DNA of 64,000 nt from contig NZ_JOHY01000009.1 of assembly GCF_000721495.1 (NCBI RefSeq), forward strand, positions 124,001-188,000, in the 5' to 3' direction. Each line of letters starts with the position of its first letter. Position 1 is the first letter of the stretch. Below are positions 28,210 through 36,973 of this stretch, in pieces. The notes beneath the pieces are model-generated. The model was not told where the DNA came from. It did not search any database and was given only the letters and a program-made list of their open reading frames with translations. The stretch comes from Streptomyces sp. NRRL F-5123 (GTDB taxonomy: Bacteria > Actinomycetota > Actinomycetes > Streptomycetales > Streptomycetaceae). The translations under genes and the position numbers were made by a program.

Positions 28210-29730
28210 GTGATCATCCCGCACCCCACCCAATACGCCCGTATCCCCGGCCACTTCACCTTCGACGCGTCCACCGCGGTGCGGGCCGACGGCCCCGCCG
28301 CCGGCGCCGCCCGGCTGCTGCGCACGCTCCTCGCGCCCGCCACCGGGCTGCCGCTGCGGCTCTCCCCGGCCGGCAACGTCGTGCTGGTCGTCGACGACAT
28401 GCTCGGCGGGCTCGGCGAGGAGGGCTACGGGCTGACCGTCGGCCCCGACGCGGTGCTGCTGCGCGCGGCCCGCCCGGCGGGTCTGCTGCGGGGCGTGCAG
28501 ACGCTGCGCCAACTGCTGCCGCCCGAGGCGCTGGCGGCACAGCCGGTGGCGGGTGTGCCGTGGCGCATCCCCGGCGTGCAGATCACCGATGTGCCGCGCC
28601 ACCCCTGGCGCGGCGCGATGCTGGACGTCGCCCGGCACTTCCTCCCGGTGTCCTTCCTGCGCCGCTTCACCGACCTGCTGGCCTTCCACAAGCTCAACGT
28701 GCTGCACCTGCACCTCACCGACGACCAGGGCTGGCGGATGCCGGTCGCCGCCTTCCCGCGGCTCACCGAGGTCGGCGGGCGGCGCGGCGGCCCCGTGCCG
28801 CACGAGGGCGCCTACACCGCGGCCGAGCTGCGCGGCCTGGTCGCGTACGCAGCGGAGCGCGGGGTCACCGTGGTGCCGGAGATCGAGATGCCGGGGCACA
28901 CCCGCGCGGCGCTCGCGGCGTACCCGGAACTCGGCAACGTGCCCGGGCGGCAGCTGGACGTGTGGACCGAGTGGGGCGTGTGCGACACCGTGCTCGGCGT
29001 CCACGACGAGGTTCTGGACTTCTGCCGCACGGTGCTCGGCGAGGTGCTGGACGTCTTCCCGTCCCGCTACGTGCACATCGGCGGCGACGAATGCCCCGTC
29101 ACCGAGTGGGAGACCGGCACCGCGGCGCGCGAGCGGGCGGCGCGGTTGGGCCTGGAGTCGCCCAAGGCGCTGCACGGCTGGTTCCTCGGCCAGGTCGGCG
29201 ACTTCCTGCTGGCGCAGGGCAGGCTCCCGGTGTGCTGGGCGGAGGACTCGGGCGCGCCGCCCGCCGGCTTCACCGTCATGCCGTGGCGGGACACCGACCA
29301 CGGGCTCGCCGCCGCCCGGCGCGGCCACGACGTCGTCATGACGCCCTACCGCTCGACGTACCTCGACTACCCGCAGGCCACCGGCCCCGACGAGCCGCCC
29401 GGCCAGGCGGGCGGGGTGCTGGACCTGCGCGCGGTGCACGCCGCGGACGCGGTGCCGCCCGGCTGGGAGCCGGAGGCCGCCGCCCGGGTGCTCGGCACAC
29501 AGGGGCAGCTCTGGACGGAGTACGTGACCACCACCGCCCAGGCCGAATACCTCGCCTTCCCGCGGCTGGCCGCGCTCGCCGACCGGGCGTGGAACCCGGC
29601 GAGCCGCTGGAGCGCCGACTTCCGCCCCGCGCTGCACGCCCACCAGTCCCGGCTGGACGCGCTGCGCGTGCACCACCGCCGCGACCCCGGCGGCACCCCC
29701 GCGACCGCGTCCCCGGCGTCCCCGCGCTGA
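28210..29730 (+). CDS. Beta-N-acetylhexosaminidase, GH20
   Basis: A 506-residue GH20 enzyme without a signal peptide, so it probably acts in the cytoplasm on imported chitobiose. A GH20b-like N-terminal domain (about 1-120) precedes the barrel. The family site is complete: HLHLTDDQGWR and HIGGDE with the catalytic D293-E294 pair; WTEYV near the C-terminus closes the pocket. GTG at 28210 with GGAGAG 8 bases upstream. It completes the das-like operon. Confidence 0.93.
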   Translation: MIIPHPTQYARIPGHFTFDASTAVRADGPAAGAARLLRTLLAPATGLPLRLSPAGNVVLVVDDMLGGLGEEGYGLTVGPDAVLLRAARPAGLLRGVQTLRQLLPPEALAAQPVAGVPWRIPGVQITDVPRHPWRGAMLDVARHFLPVSFLRRFTDLLAFHKLNVLHLHLTDDQGWRMPVAAFPRLTEVGGRRGGPVPHEGAYTAAELRGLVAYAAERGVTVVPEIEMPGHTRAALAAYPELGNVPGRQLDVWTEWGVCDTVLGVHDEVLDFCRTVLGEVLDVFPSRYVHIGGDECPVTEWETGTAARERAARLGLESPKALHGWFLGQVGDFLLAQGRLPVCWAEDSGAPPAGFTVMPWRDTDHGLAAARRGHDVVMTPYRSTYLDYPQATGPDEPPGQAGGVLDLRAVHAADAVPPGWEPEAAARVLGTQGQLWTEYVTTTAQAEYLAFPRLAALADRAWNPASRWSADFRPALHAHQSRLDALRVHHRRDPGGTPATASPASPR

Positions 29731-29846
29731 GCCGCCGGACGCGCGCGGCCCCTCGACCCGCCGGGCCCCCGGCCCGGCGTGCACCTCCCTCCCCCTCGGG
29801 CCACGTGACCCACCGGACCCACCCACCCCACTGGAAAGGGATCACC

Positions 29847-31331
29847 GTGTCAGGTACGACCGCACGAAGCACCACCGCACGCACCGCACGCCGCCGCCCG
29901 GTCCGCATGCGCGCCGCCATGGCGCTGTGCGCGGCCGCCGGGCTCGGCTGCGCGGCCCTCACCGCGCTGCCCGCCTCCGCCGCACAGGACGCGCTGACCG
30001 CGCAGTACCGGACCAGCGCGACGGGAGCGACCGCCGACCAGTCCGAGCCCTGGCTCCAGGTCACCAACACCGGAGCCGCGTCCGTACCGCTCAGCCAGGT
30101 CACCCTGCGGTACTACTTCAAGTCCGACGGCCCCTCCCTCTCCTACCGCTTCGCGTGCTCCTGGGCCGTCAAGGGCTGCGCGAACATCACCGGCACCTTC
30201 GGCACCCTCGCCAACCCCACCGCGACCGCCGACCGCTACCTGGAGATCGGCTTCACCTCGGGCGCCGGCTCCCTCGCCCCCGGCCAGAGCACCGGCGACA
30301 TGCAGCTGCGCTTCTACCGCGCCGACTGGCAGACTCTCACGCAGTCCGACGACTACTCCTTCGGCGCCGGCCAGACCTCGTACGCGAACTGGCCGAAGAT
30401 CACCGTGCAGGAGAACGGCTCGGCCGTCTTCGGCACCGCGCCCGCGGGCAACGACCCCACCTCGCCGCCCACCACCCCGCCGACGACCCCGCCCACCTCC
30501 GGGGGCGGCGGCGACAACCCGGGCGCGCCCGCGCTCTTCGACGACTTCTCCTACAACTCCAGCTCCGACGCGGCCCTCTCGCAGCACGGCTGGACGGTCA
30601 AGTCCGGCCAGGGCGGCCCGGGTGTTGCGGGCGCGACCTGGTCGCCGGGCGACATCACCTTCGCCGCCGACGGCAGCAACCGCGTCATGGACCTCAAGCT
30701 CACCACGGACGGCACCGCGTCAGGCACCCGGGAGACCGAACTCCAGACCACCGCACGGAAGTTCAAGAACGGCACGTACGCGGCCCGGGTCCGCTTCGGC
30801 GACTCCCCGGACAGCGGCCCGGACGGCGACCACATCAACCAGACCTTCTTCACCTTCACCCCGCTCAACACGCCCATGGACCCCGACTACAGCGAGCAGG
30901 ACTTCGAGTACCTGCCCAACGGCGGCTGGGGCGAGACGCAGAACATCATGTACGAGACGTCCTGGGAGACGTACAACCCCGACCCGTGGAACGCCGTCAA
31001 CACCCACGGGCAGCAGTACGGGAGCCTGAACGGCTGGCACGACCTCCAGATCACCATCGACAACGCGAACATCACCTACTACATCGACGGCCAGGCCGTC
31101 GCGACGCACGGCGAGCCGTACCTGCCCGAGACGCCGCAGTGGATCGACTTCAACCACTGGCTCATCGACCTCGCGGGCCAGACCGGCAGCACTTCCCGCT
31201 CCTACCACGAGCAGGTCGACTACGTCGTCTTCGTCAAGGACCAGGTGCTGACCCCCGCGCAGGTCAGCAGCCGGGTCGCCGGCTACCGGACGGCAGGGAC
31301 CGCCTTCACGGACACCGTGCCCAGTCCGTGA
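29847..31331 (+). CDS. Secreted CBM3-GH16 beta-glucan hydrolase
   Basis: A 494-residue exoenzyme. The order is an Arg-rich signal peptide (about 1-46, ending near ASAA), a CBM3-type cellulose-binding module (about 50-190), a Pro/Thr linker (about 205-220) and a GH16-like domain (about 230-490). The GH16 catalytic motif is E350-x-D352-x-E354. It likely cuts beta-1,3 or mixed-linkage glucans while bound to cellulose. GTG at 29847 with GGAAAGGG 7 bases upstream. Separate transcription from the das-like operon is likely. Confidence 0.85.
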   Translation: MSGTTARSTTARTARRRPVRMRAAMALCAAAGLGCAALTALPASAAQDALTAQYRTSATGATADQSEPWLQVTNTGAASVPLSQVTLRYYFKSDGPSLSYRFACSWAVKGCANITGTFGTLANPTATADRYLEIGFTSGAGSLAPGQSTGDMQLRFYRADWQTLTQSDDYSFGAGQTSYANWPKITVQENGSAVFGTAPAGNDPTSPPTTPPTTPPTSGGGGDNPGAPALFDDFSYNSSSDAALSQHGWTVKSGQGGPGVAGATWSPGDITFAADGSNRVMDLKLTTDGTASGTRETELQTTARKFKNGTYAARVRFGDSPDSGPDGDHINQTFFTFTPLNTPMDPDYSEQDFEYLPNGGWGETQNIMYETSWETYNPDPWNAVNTHGQQYGSLNGWHDLQITIDNANITYYIDGQAVATHGEPYLPETPQWIDFNHWLIDLAGQTGSTSRSYHEQVDYVVFVKDQVLTPAQVSSRVAGYRTAGTAFTDTVPSP

Positions 31332-31342
31332 ACCGTCCGCCG

Positions 31343-31373
31343 CGCCCGGCGGGTTTCCGTTATCCGCCGGGCG
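31343..31373 (+). terminator. Hairpin after the GH16 gene
   Basis: Perfect 10-base arms (31343-31352, 31364-31373) with an 11-base AT-richer loop, 12 bases after the stop codon. Confidence 0.6.
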
Positions 31374-31398
31374 TGGCACCGTCTCCTGTCCGGGGGGA

Positions 31399-31416
31399 GC
31401 GCCGTACGGACGGCGC
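31399..31416. promoter_or_regulatory. Inverted repeat just upstream of the sigma-factor fusion gene
   Basis: GCGCCGT-4-ACGGCGC is a perfect 7-4-7 repeat 40 bases before the ATG. It could be an operator or an mRNA hairpin in the leader. No clear -10/-35 pair is visible beside it. Confidence 0.4.
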
Positions 31417-31455
31417 CCCGCGGACATGGACGACGGAAGATCGGAGCGGAGCAGC

Positions 31456-33396
31456 ATGCGCGCAGACGGCCGTGCCGGACCCGACCCCGCGCTGGTGGCG
31501 GCCGCGCGGGCGGGCGACCAGCAGGCGCTCGACCGGCTGGTCGCGCAGTGCCTGCCGCTCGTCTACAACATCGTGGGCCGCGCGCTCGACGGGCACGACG
31601 ACGTCGACGACGTGGTGCAGGAGACGCTGCTGCGGGTCGTCCGCGGCCTGGACGGGCTGCGCGACCCGGCGGCCTTCCGCTCCTGGCTGGTGGCCATCGC
31701 CGTACGCCAGGTCCGCGACCGCGAGCAGGCCCGCAAGGCGTTCTGGCACCAGCAGACGGCGCTGGACGCCGCGGAGCTGATACCCGACCCCGCCTCCGAC
31801 TTCGCCGCCCTCACCGTCCTGCGGCTCGGTCTCACCGACCAGCGCCGGGAGATCGCCGAGGCCACCCGCTGGCTCGACGGCGACGACCGCACGCTGCTCG
31901 CGCTGTGGTGGCTGGAGGAGACCGGCGACCTCGGCCGCGCCGAACTCGCGGACGCGCTCGGCCTGTCCAGGCAGCACGCGGCCGTCAAGGTCCAGCGCAT
32001 GAAGGAGCAACTGGACGTCTCCCGCGCGGTGGTCCGCGCCCTCGGCGCCGCCCAGCCCTGTGACGGGCTGCGGCACGCCGCCGCCGGATGGGACGGGGTG
32101 CCGAGCCCGCTGTGGCGCAAACGCCTCGCCCGGCACATCCGCGGCTGCGCCGACTGCACCGCGCGGGCGGGCGGGCTTTTGCCGATGGACCGGCTGCTGA
32201 GCGGGCTGCCGCTGCTGCCGGTGCCGATCGGGCTCGGGCTCGGACCCGGGCTCGGAGGGCCGCTCCCCGCGCACATACCCCCCACCCAGGCCGCGTCCCG
32301 TGCCGCGGCCCCGCGCACCGCTCCGGGGCACCCCCCACGCCGGAGCGGTGCGCGGCACGGACACCGGGCCAGGCCCCGGCTGCCGCAGGGACCCGCCGGG
32401 GTGACCGGCGCCGCGGCCGGCACCGTCGCCGCGGTCGCGGCGGGCGCGCTGCTCGCCGTCCACCTCTCCGGGGGCGGCGGCTCCGCCCCCGCCGCCGACG
32501 CCTCCGCCACGCCGCGCCCGGCGGCGAGCAGCACCACCCCGCCGGTCCCGCCCACCACCGCACCGTCCCCCACGACGGCCACGCCCACCCTGGGCCCCTC
32601 CTCGCCCACGCCCTCCCGCAAGGACGCCACCCACGCCCCGGCCGAGGCGGCGCCCGCCGCCCCCGCGTCCTCGACCCGCAAAGGCGTCGGCGTCTGGTCC
32701 TTCGACGGGGTGAACTCCGCTCTCGGCAAGTCCGGGGCGAGCTGGTACTACACCTGGTCCACGAACCACAGCGGCGTCAGCGGCCCCGGATTCGTCCCGA
32801 TGATCTGGGGCCCGGCGAGCACCGACGCGGCCTCGCTCGCCCAGGCGAAGAAGGCCGGCCCCTACCTGCTGGGCTTCAACGAGCCCGACATGTCTGCCCA
32901 GTCCGACATGACCGTGGACCAGGCACTCTCGCTGTGGCCGAAGCTCATGTCCAGCGGGAAGGTGCTGGGCAGCCCCGCCGTCGCGTACGGCGGGGACACC
33001 CCGGGCGGCTGGCTGGACCGCTTCATGTCCGGGGCCCGGTCGAAGGGCTACCGCGTCGACTTCGTCGCCCTGCACTGGTACGGCGGCGACTTCCGCACCC
33101 CCGAGGCGGTCGCCCAGCTCAAGTCCTACCTCCAGGCGGTGTACGACCGCTACCACAAGCCGATCTGGCTCACCGAATTCGCCCTCATCGACTTCTCGAA
33201 CGGCACGCGCTTCCCGACCGGCGCGCAGCAGGCCGCGTTCGTGACGGCGGCGACGAAGATGCTGGACGGGCTGCCCTACCTGCAGCGCTACGCGTGGTTC
33301 GGCCTCGGGGCGGACGACACGAAGCCGAGCAGCGGGCTCTTCCGCAGCGGGGCCGCCGAGACGGCGGCGGGGCGGGCGTTCGAGTCGGCGAGGTAG
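31456..33396 (+). CDS. ECF-type sigma factor fused to a membrane helix and GH128-like hydrolase domain
   Basis: A 646-residue fusion. Sigma region 2 (about residues 15-90, DDVDDVVQETLLRVVRGLDGL) and region 4 (about 135-185, ELADALGLSRQHAAVKVQRMK) are followed by HxxxCxxC (HIRGCADC), like the zinc motif of ZAS anti-sigma factors. Then come a membrane helix (about 316-337), a Pro/Thr/Ser linker and an Asl1/GH128-like domain with both catalytic acids: E476 in GFNEPD and E574 in WLTEF. It looks like a sigma factor held at the membrane with a glucan-degrading or glucan-sensing outer domain. ATG 31456 has GGAG upstream; ATG 31426 is possible. Confidence 0.85.
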   Translation: MRADGRAGPDPALVAAARAGDQQALDRLVAQCLPLVYNIVGRALDGHDDVDDVVQETLLRVVRGLDGLRDPAAFRSWLVAIAVRQVRDREQARKAFWHQQTALDAAELIPDPASDFAALTVLRLGLTDQRREIAEATRWLDGDDRTLLALWWLEETGDLGRAELADALGLSRQHAAVKVQRMKEQLDVSRAVVRALGAAQPCDGLRHAAAGWDGVPSPLWRKRLARHIRGCADCTARAGGLLPMDRLLSGLPLLPVPIGLGLGPGLGGPLPAHIPPTQAASRAAAPRTAPGHPPRRSGARHGHRARPRLPQGPAGVTGAAAGTVAAVAAGALLAVHLSGGGGSAPAADASATPRPAASSTTPPVPPTTAPSPTTATPTLGPSSPTPSRKDATHAPAEAAPAAPASSTRKGVGVWSFDGVNSALGKSGASWYYTWSTNHSGVSGPGFVPMIWGPASTDAASLAQAKKAGPYLLGFNEPDMSAQSDMTVDQALSLWPKLMSSGKVLGSPAVAYGGDTPGGWLDRFMSGARSKGYRVDFVALHWYGGDFRTPEAVAQLKSYLQAVYDRYHKPIWLTEFALIDFSNGTRFPTGAQQAAFVTAATKMLDGLPYLQRYAWFGLGADDTKPSSGLFRSGAAETAAGRAFESAR

Positions 33397-33418
33397 GACC
33401 TCGGTGGCTGTTCTCCGG

Positions 33419-33454
33419 GAGCTGTTCCCGGGACGCCGTTCACGGGAACAGCTC
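33419..33454. terminator. Perfect hairpin between convergent genes
   Basis: Twelve-base perfect arms (33419-33430, 33443-33454) with a 12-base loop, between the sigma-factor fusion (+) and the winged-helix gene (-). Probably works in both directions. Confidence 0.65.
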
Positions 33455-33532
33455 TCGGGCCCCGGCCCCGGACCGCTGGGCCGACACCGCCGCACGTTGC
33501 GGACGGTTCCGCGCCGGGTCCGGGGGCGGCCC

Positions 33533-34627
33533 TCATCCCGCCGTGAACGTCACCTCGGGCCTCGCATCCGGGTCCGTCGTCGCCAGCAGGCGCAGGGCCT
33601 CGGACGTGAGCGACCCGCGGTCGGCCGGGGACAGCGGGGCGAAGTGCGTGACCTCCACCGCCGCCGTGCCCTTCGCCCGCACGAAGCGCCACGTGCCGGC
33701 CACGAAGCCGTCGACCAGGATCGTGCCGCGCACGATGCCGTTCACGGTCATCACGCGGGTGCGGTACGCCTCCGGCACGATACGCGTACGGTCCGCGTGC
33801 GACAGCAGGACGTTGTCGAAGTCCGCGACGAAACGCGCCGTCACGGGCACGTCCGGGTCGGCCAACTCGGCCTCCGGCAGGTCGTACAGCTCCCGGCCGT
33901 CCTCGGTCGTGTACGTGCGCAGGTCCAGCCCGGCGAAGGCGGACTTCAGGCCCGTCAGCCCCGACCACTTCTGGAGGTCCGCCGGGGCGGCCGGGCCGAA
34001 GGCCGCGAGGTAGCGGCGGACCGTCTCCGCGCAGTCCGCCGCTTCGGCGGGCTCCGCCCCGAGCCACTCGTCCAGCAGGCCGTACGTCGTCTCCCCGCCC
34101 GCACCCCACACCCCGCGGGGCGGCAACTGCACGAGCGGCAGCCACGAGCGCAGCGCGTTCACCAGCGCCGCCGGGTCCGCGGCCGGGAACCGCGGGGCGA
34201 GCGCCGCGCGCAACTCCGCGGGTGTGCGCGGCTTCTCGCGCAGCAGCGCGCGGCCCTCCGCCGTCAGCGCGGCCTCGTCCGCCCCCGCCAGGCCTTTCGC
34301 CCACTGCGAGCCGGCGAACGACCGCCGCAGCATCGGCTCCACCCACGGCCGCAACCGCAACGCGTCCTGAGCCGTCACCAGATGCACGGTGCTGCGCATC
34401 ATCGCCAGCCGCACGACGCGGCGTTCGGTGAGCAGCCGCCCCAACTCGGCGACGTCGAAGGTGCCGAGCCGGGTCCACAGCCCCGGGTAGGGGGAGGTGG
34501 GCACCTGCGACTGCATGCCGAGCAGATGCGCGACGACGTCTTCGGCGGTGGTTGCCGGTCCGGCGCGGTGGAGGAGGTGCTGACGGGTGAGGAGCGTGCG
34601 GTTGAGCGTGCGCTGGCTGAGGGGCAT
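33533..34627 (-). CDS. Winged-helix DNA-binding domain protein (YcaQ/AlkX-like)
   Basis: A 364-residue protein of the group annotated as winged-helix DNA-binding proteins (HTH_42). Typical text: LNRTLLTRQHLL, HLLGMQSQVPTSPYPGLWTRL, MMRSTVHLVTAQDA and the C-terminal block VLLSHADRTRIVPEAYR with VNGIVRGTILVDGFVAGTW. Relatives such as E. coli YcaQ are DNA glycosylases that unhook crosslinks, so a DNA-repair role is possible. ATG at 34627. Confidence 0.85.
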   Translation of the reverse strand: MPLSQRTLNRTLLTRQHLLHRAGPATTAEDVVAHLLGMQSQVPTSPYPGLWTRLGTFDVAELGRLLTERRVVRLAMMRSTVHLVTAQDALRLRPWVEPMLRRSFAGSQWAKGLAGADEAALTAEGRALLREKPRTPAELRAALAPRFPAADPAALVNALRSWLPLVQLPPRGVWGAGGETTYGLLDEWLGAEPAEAADCAETVRRYLAAFGPAAPADLQKWSGLTGLKSAFAGLDLRTYTTEDGRELYDLPEAELADPDVPVTARFVADFDNVLLSHADRTRIVPEAYRTRVMTVNGIVRGTILVDGFVAGTWRFVRAKGTAAVEVTHFAPLSPADRGSLTSEALRLLATTDPDARPEVTFTAG

Positions 34628-34684
34628 GGTCCATACGGTAGGGACCCTTGCGGACAGGGGCGGTCCGCGTCCCTCCCTTTGCTG

Positions 34685-34951
34685 TGCCCGCCCTGCCCGC
34701 CCGTGCGGGTGCTCGGCCGTCTGCCGGTGCCACCTGTGGGTGGGTCGGGGGCCACTCCGGCCGCGGCGGCGGCGTTCCGCCCGGTGGGGGTGGGGAAACC
34801 CGGGGACTGCGGCTCGCCCCCGACGGCGAATGCGCCCCACAGGGGGACAGAGAGCCGACGTCCGAGTCGCACGGGTGGTGGGGTGGGAAGCCCCCCGCCG
34901 GAGGCGCCGCCCGCCGGGTGCGGGCACGGCAGGGGCTCACGCCGCAGGCAC
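34685..34951. repeat. Dispersed intergenic repeat, copy 1 (uninterrupted)
   Basis: The reverse complement of this segment matches 49256-49613 along its length with scattered substitutions, except that the other copy has 98 extra bases. The junction that is interrupted in the other copy is intact here at CTCCGG (34755-34760). Confidence 0.8.
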
Positions 34952-35023
34952 ACCGCACACCGCACGCCGGGTGCGGCAGGGGCTCACGCCGCAGGCACAC
35001 CGCACACCGCACGCCGGGTGCGG
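34930..35023. repeat. Perfect 47-bp tandem repeat, two copies
   Basis: Copies 34930-34976 and 34977-35023 are identical. The first overlaps the end of the dispersed repeat, so the duplication happened after that element arrived. The start codon of the next gene is 15 bases downstream. Confidence 0.85.
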
Positions 35024-35037
35024 GGAGGGAGGACGGG

Positions 35038-36720
35038 ATGGGGCTGTGGCAGCGTCTGGCCGGGAGGGCCGCGGGTGAGGGGGCGTACGAGGAGCGGCTC
35101 GCGGCTGCAGCCGCGAAGGACGCCCGGCGGTCGCGTAAGGCCGCGGCGGCGGACGACGCCGACCCGCGCACGGTGGGGGCTGCGCACAGCGCCGCCGCGG
35201 TGGCGCGGCTGCCGGCGGAGGAGCGGAGGGCCGCCGCCCTCCGGATCCAGCGGCGCAGGCGCGCTCTGGCCTGCGAGGACGGGGACCGGTCCACCGCGAG
35301 AGCGCTGGGCGACGCCCACTGCGGGTGGGACGTCGCGGGCGTCACGGAGCTGTGGGAGCTGGCTCTGACGGACGGGTCCGGCACCCCGGCCACGGCGTGG
35401 GCCGCGGGCGGCGAGCACGCCCTGCACCTCCCCCTCGCGGCGCTGGCCGAAATCCCCGCGCCCGAGCGCGAACCGCTGCGGCCGCTGCTGCGCACGGCGC
35501 ACGTGCTCGCGGGCGCGGAGCACGGCGGTACGGGCGCGCCGCAGCGCGGGCGGGAGCGGGTGACCGCACGGCTGCGGCAGGCGTGCCCGCCGGACGCCGT
35601 GCTGGAGGCGCTGCTGCCGCGGAGCGCGGGCGCGTACGCCGTGGCGGCGCGGTGCGCGCTCGGGCCGGGCCCGTACGAGGAGGACGTGGTGGCACTGCTG
35701 CGCTGGTGCGGCGGCGTCCGGGAGCTGCGGCCGCGCTACGGGCTGCTCGGCTCGGCCGGTGAGCTGCTCGCCCGGTCGGCGGCGGCGCGCGAGGCGCTGG
35801 GGCTGCTGCTCGCGGCGGGGCACGGCGAGCCGCAGAGGTGCGCGCAGGCCGACGCGCACCGCGGGCCCCTCGCGGACGGGTCGGCGCGGGTGCTGGGGGC
35901 GCTGGCGTGGGCCGCGTGCGTGTCGGGCGAGGAGCTGCCCGTAAGGGAGTTGGGCCGGGCGTTGCGGCACCACGCCGGAGGTCCGCTCGGGGACCGGCCG
36001 GAGGCGGAGGCGTTCTTCCTGCGGGCGGGTCTGGCCGCGCTGGCGTCGCTCGCCGGGGAGCCGGGGACCGGCCGGCACCACCGGGTGCTGGCCGCCGGGC
36101 GGCCGCGGGCCCTGGTGGCAGCCGCGCGGGAGGAGTTGGGGCTCGTACGCCAGGCGCCGCCGAGCTGGGAGGGGCTCGGGCTGCGGTACGAGCTGGGCGG
36201 CTGCACGGCCGTCCTCGCGGTCCGGTCGGACGGCAAGGTCACGCTGGGCTTCCGGGACGCCCGGGGCGGGGCCGTGCAGCGCGTGCCGGTACGGGTCCGG
36301 GAGCGACTGCCGGTGCAGTACGCGGCGCTGCGGGTGCGGCTCGCGGAGGTGCGGGCGCGGGTCGCCGCGTTCCGGGGAAGCCTGAGCGAGCGGCTGCACG
36401 CCGACCCGGGCCGGCCCGTGGCCCGGTGGGTGGCGACCTGTCTGGACGACCCGGCCCTGGAGCCCCTGAGCCGCGCGGTGCTGTGGCAGGCGGAACTGCC
36501 GGACGGCGCGGTGGTGGGCCGTCCCGTCCCCCGCCCTGAGGGGCTGCGGTGGGCGCTGCTCGACGTACAGCGGCAGACACACGTTCTGGCCGGCACGACC
36601 GTCGTCCGCCTCTGGGACCCGCACACCGCGGACGCGGCCGAAGTCGCGGCATGGCGCGCGGACTTCGCCCGCCGCAGGGTGACCCAGCCGGTCCCGCAGC
36701 TTGCGCCGCCGCCGGCGTAG
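35038..36720 (+). CDS. DUF4132-type protein, C-terminally truncated
   Basis: A 560-residue, Ala/Arg/Leu-rich soluble protein. The last 150 residues match the start of the DUF4132 domain: LEPLSRAVLWQAEL and VRLWDPHTADAAEVAAWRADFARRRVTQP. In family members the text goes on for a further 150-200 residues after a QPFKQ-like motif; here VTQPVPQL is followed at once by a stop. Family members are often near WGR/MolR-like proteins and have no firm function. ATG at 35038 with GGGAGGGAGGA upstream. Confidence 0.65.
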   Translation: MGLWQRLAGRAAGEGAYEERLAAAAAKDARRSRKAAAADDADPRTVGAAHSAAAVARLPAEERRAAALRIQRRRRALACEDGDRSTARALGDAHCGWDVAGVTELWELALTDGSGTPATAWAAGGEHALHLPLAALAEIPAPEREPLRPLLRTAHVLAGAEHGGTGAPQRGRERVTARLRQACPPDAVLEALLPRSAGAYAVAARCALGPGPYEEDVVALLRWCGGVRELRPRYGLLGSAGELLARSAAAREALGLLLAAGHGEPQRCAQADAHRGPLADGSARVLGALAWAACVSGEELPVRELGRALRHHAGGPLGDRPEAEAFFLRAGLAALASLAGEPGTGRHHRVLAAGRPRALVAAAREELGLVRQAPPSWEGLGLRYELGGCTAVLAVRSDGKVTLGFRDARGGAVQRVPVRVRERLPVQYAALRVRLAEVRARVAAFRGSLSERLHADPGRPVARWVATCLDDPALEPLSRAVLWQAELPDGAVVGRPVPRPEGLRWALLDVQRQTHVLAGTTVVRLWDPHTADAAEVAAWRADFARRRVTQPVPQLAPPPA

Positions 36721-36973
36721 GGCGCGGGCGCTGCAGGGGTGACCGGTTCCGCACGTCAACTCCCGCCGCCCCAGGGACGATCGCCGGCCCCGGTCGGCGT
36801 CGGCGCTGCGCGGTCGCGCCCGACGCTCGGGCACCGCGCGGGAGGACGTCCCCCGCCGGGCGGGGAGTTGGGGCCGCGGGTGGCCGAACCGGCGGTGCTG
36901 CCGCCGCCGCGCGGCCGAGGGATGGCGCGGCTTGCGCCACCACGGGACGGGCGGAGTCGGGCCCCCGTCGCGG

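Larger units (their letters stand above)
34628..35037. other. Non-coding gap built from dispersed repeats
   Basis: About 410 bases with no credible gene. It contains a 267-base repeat (34685-34951) found again in inverted orientation at 49256-49613, then a perfect 47-base tandem repeat. Long open frames here are repeat translations shared between both sites. Confidence 0.75.
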
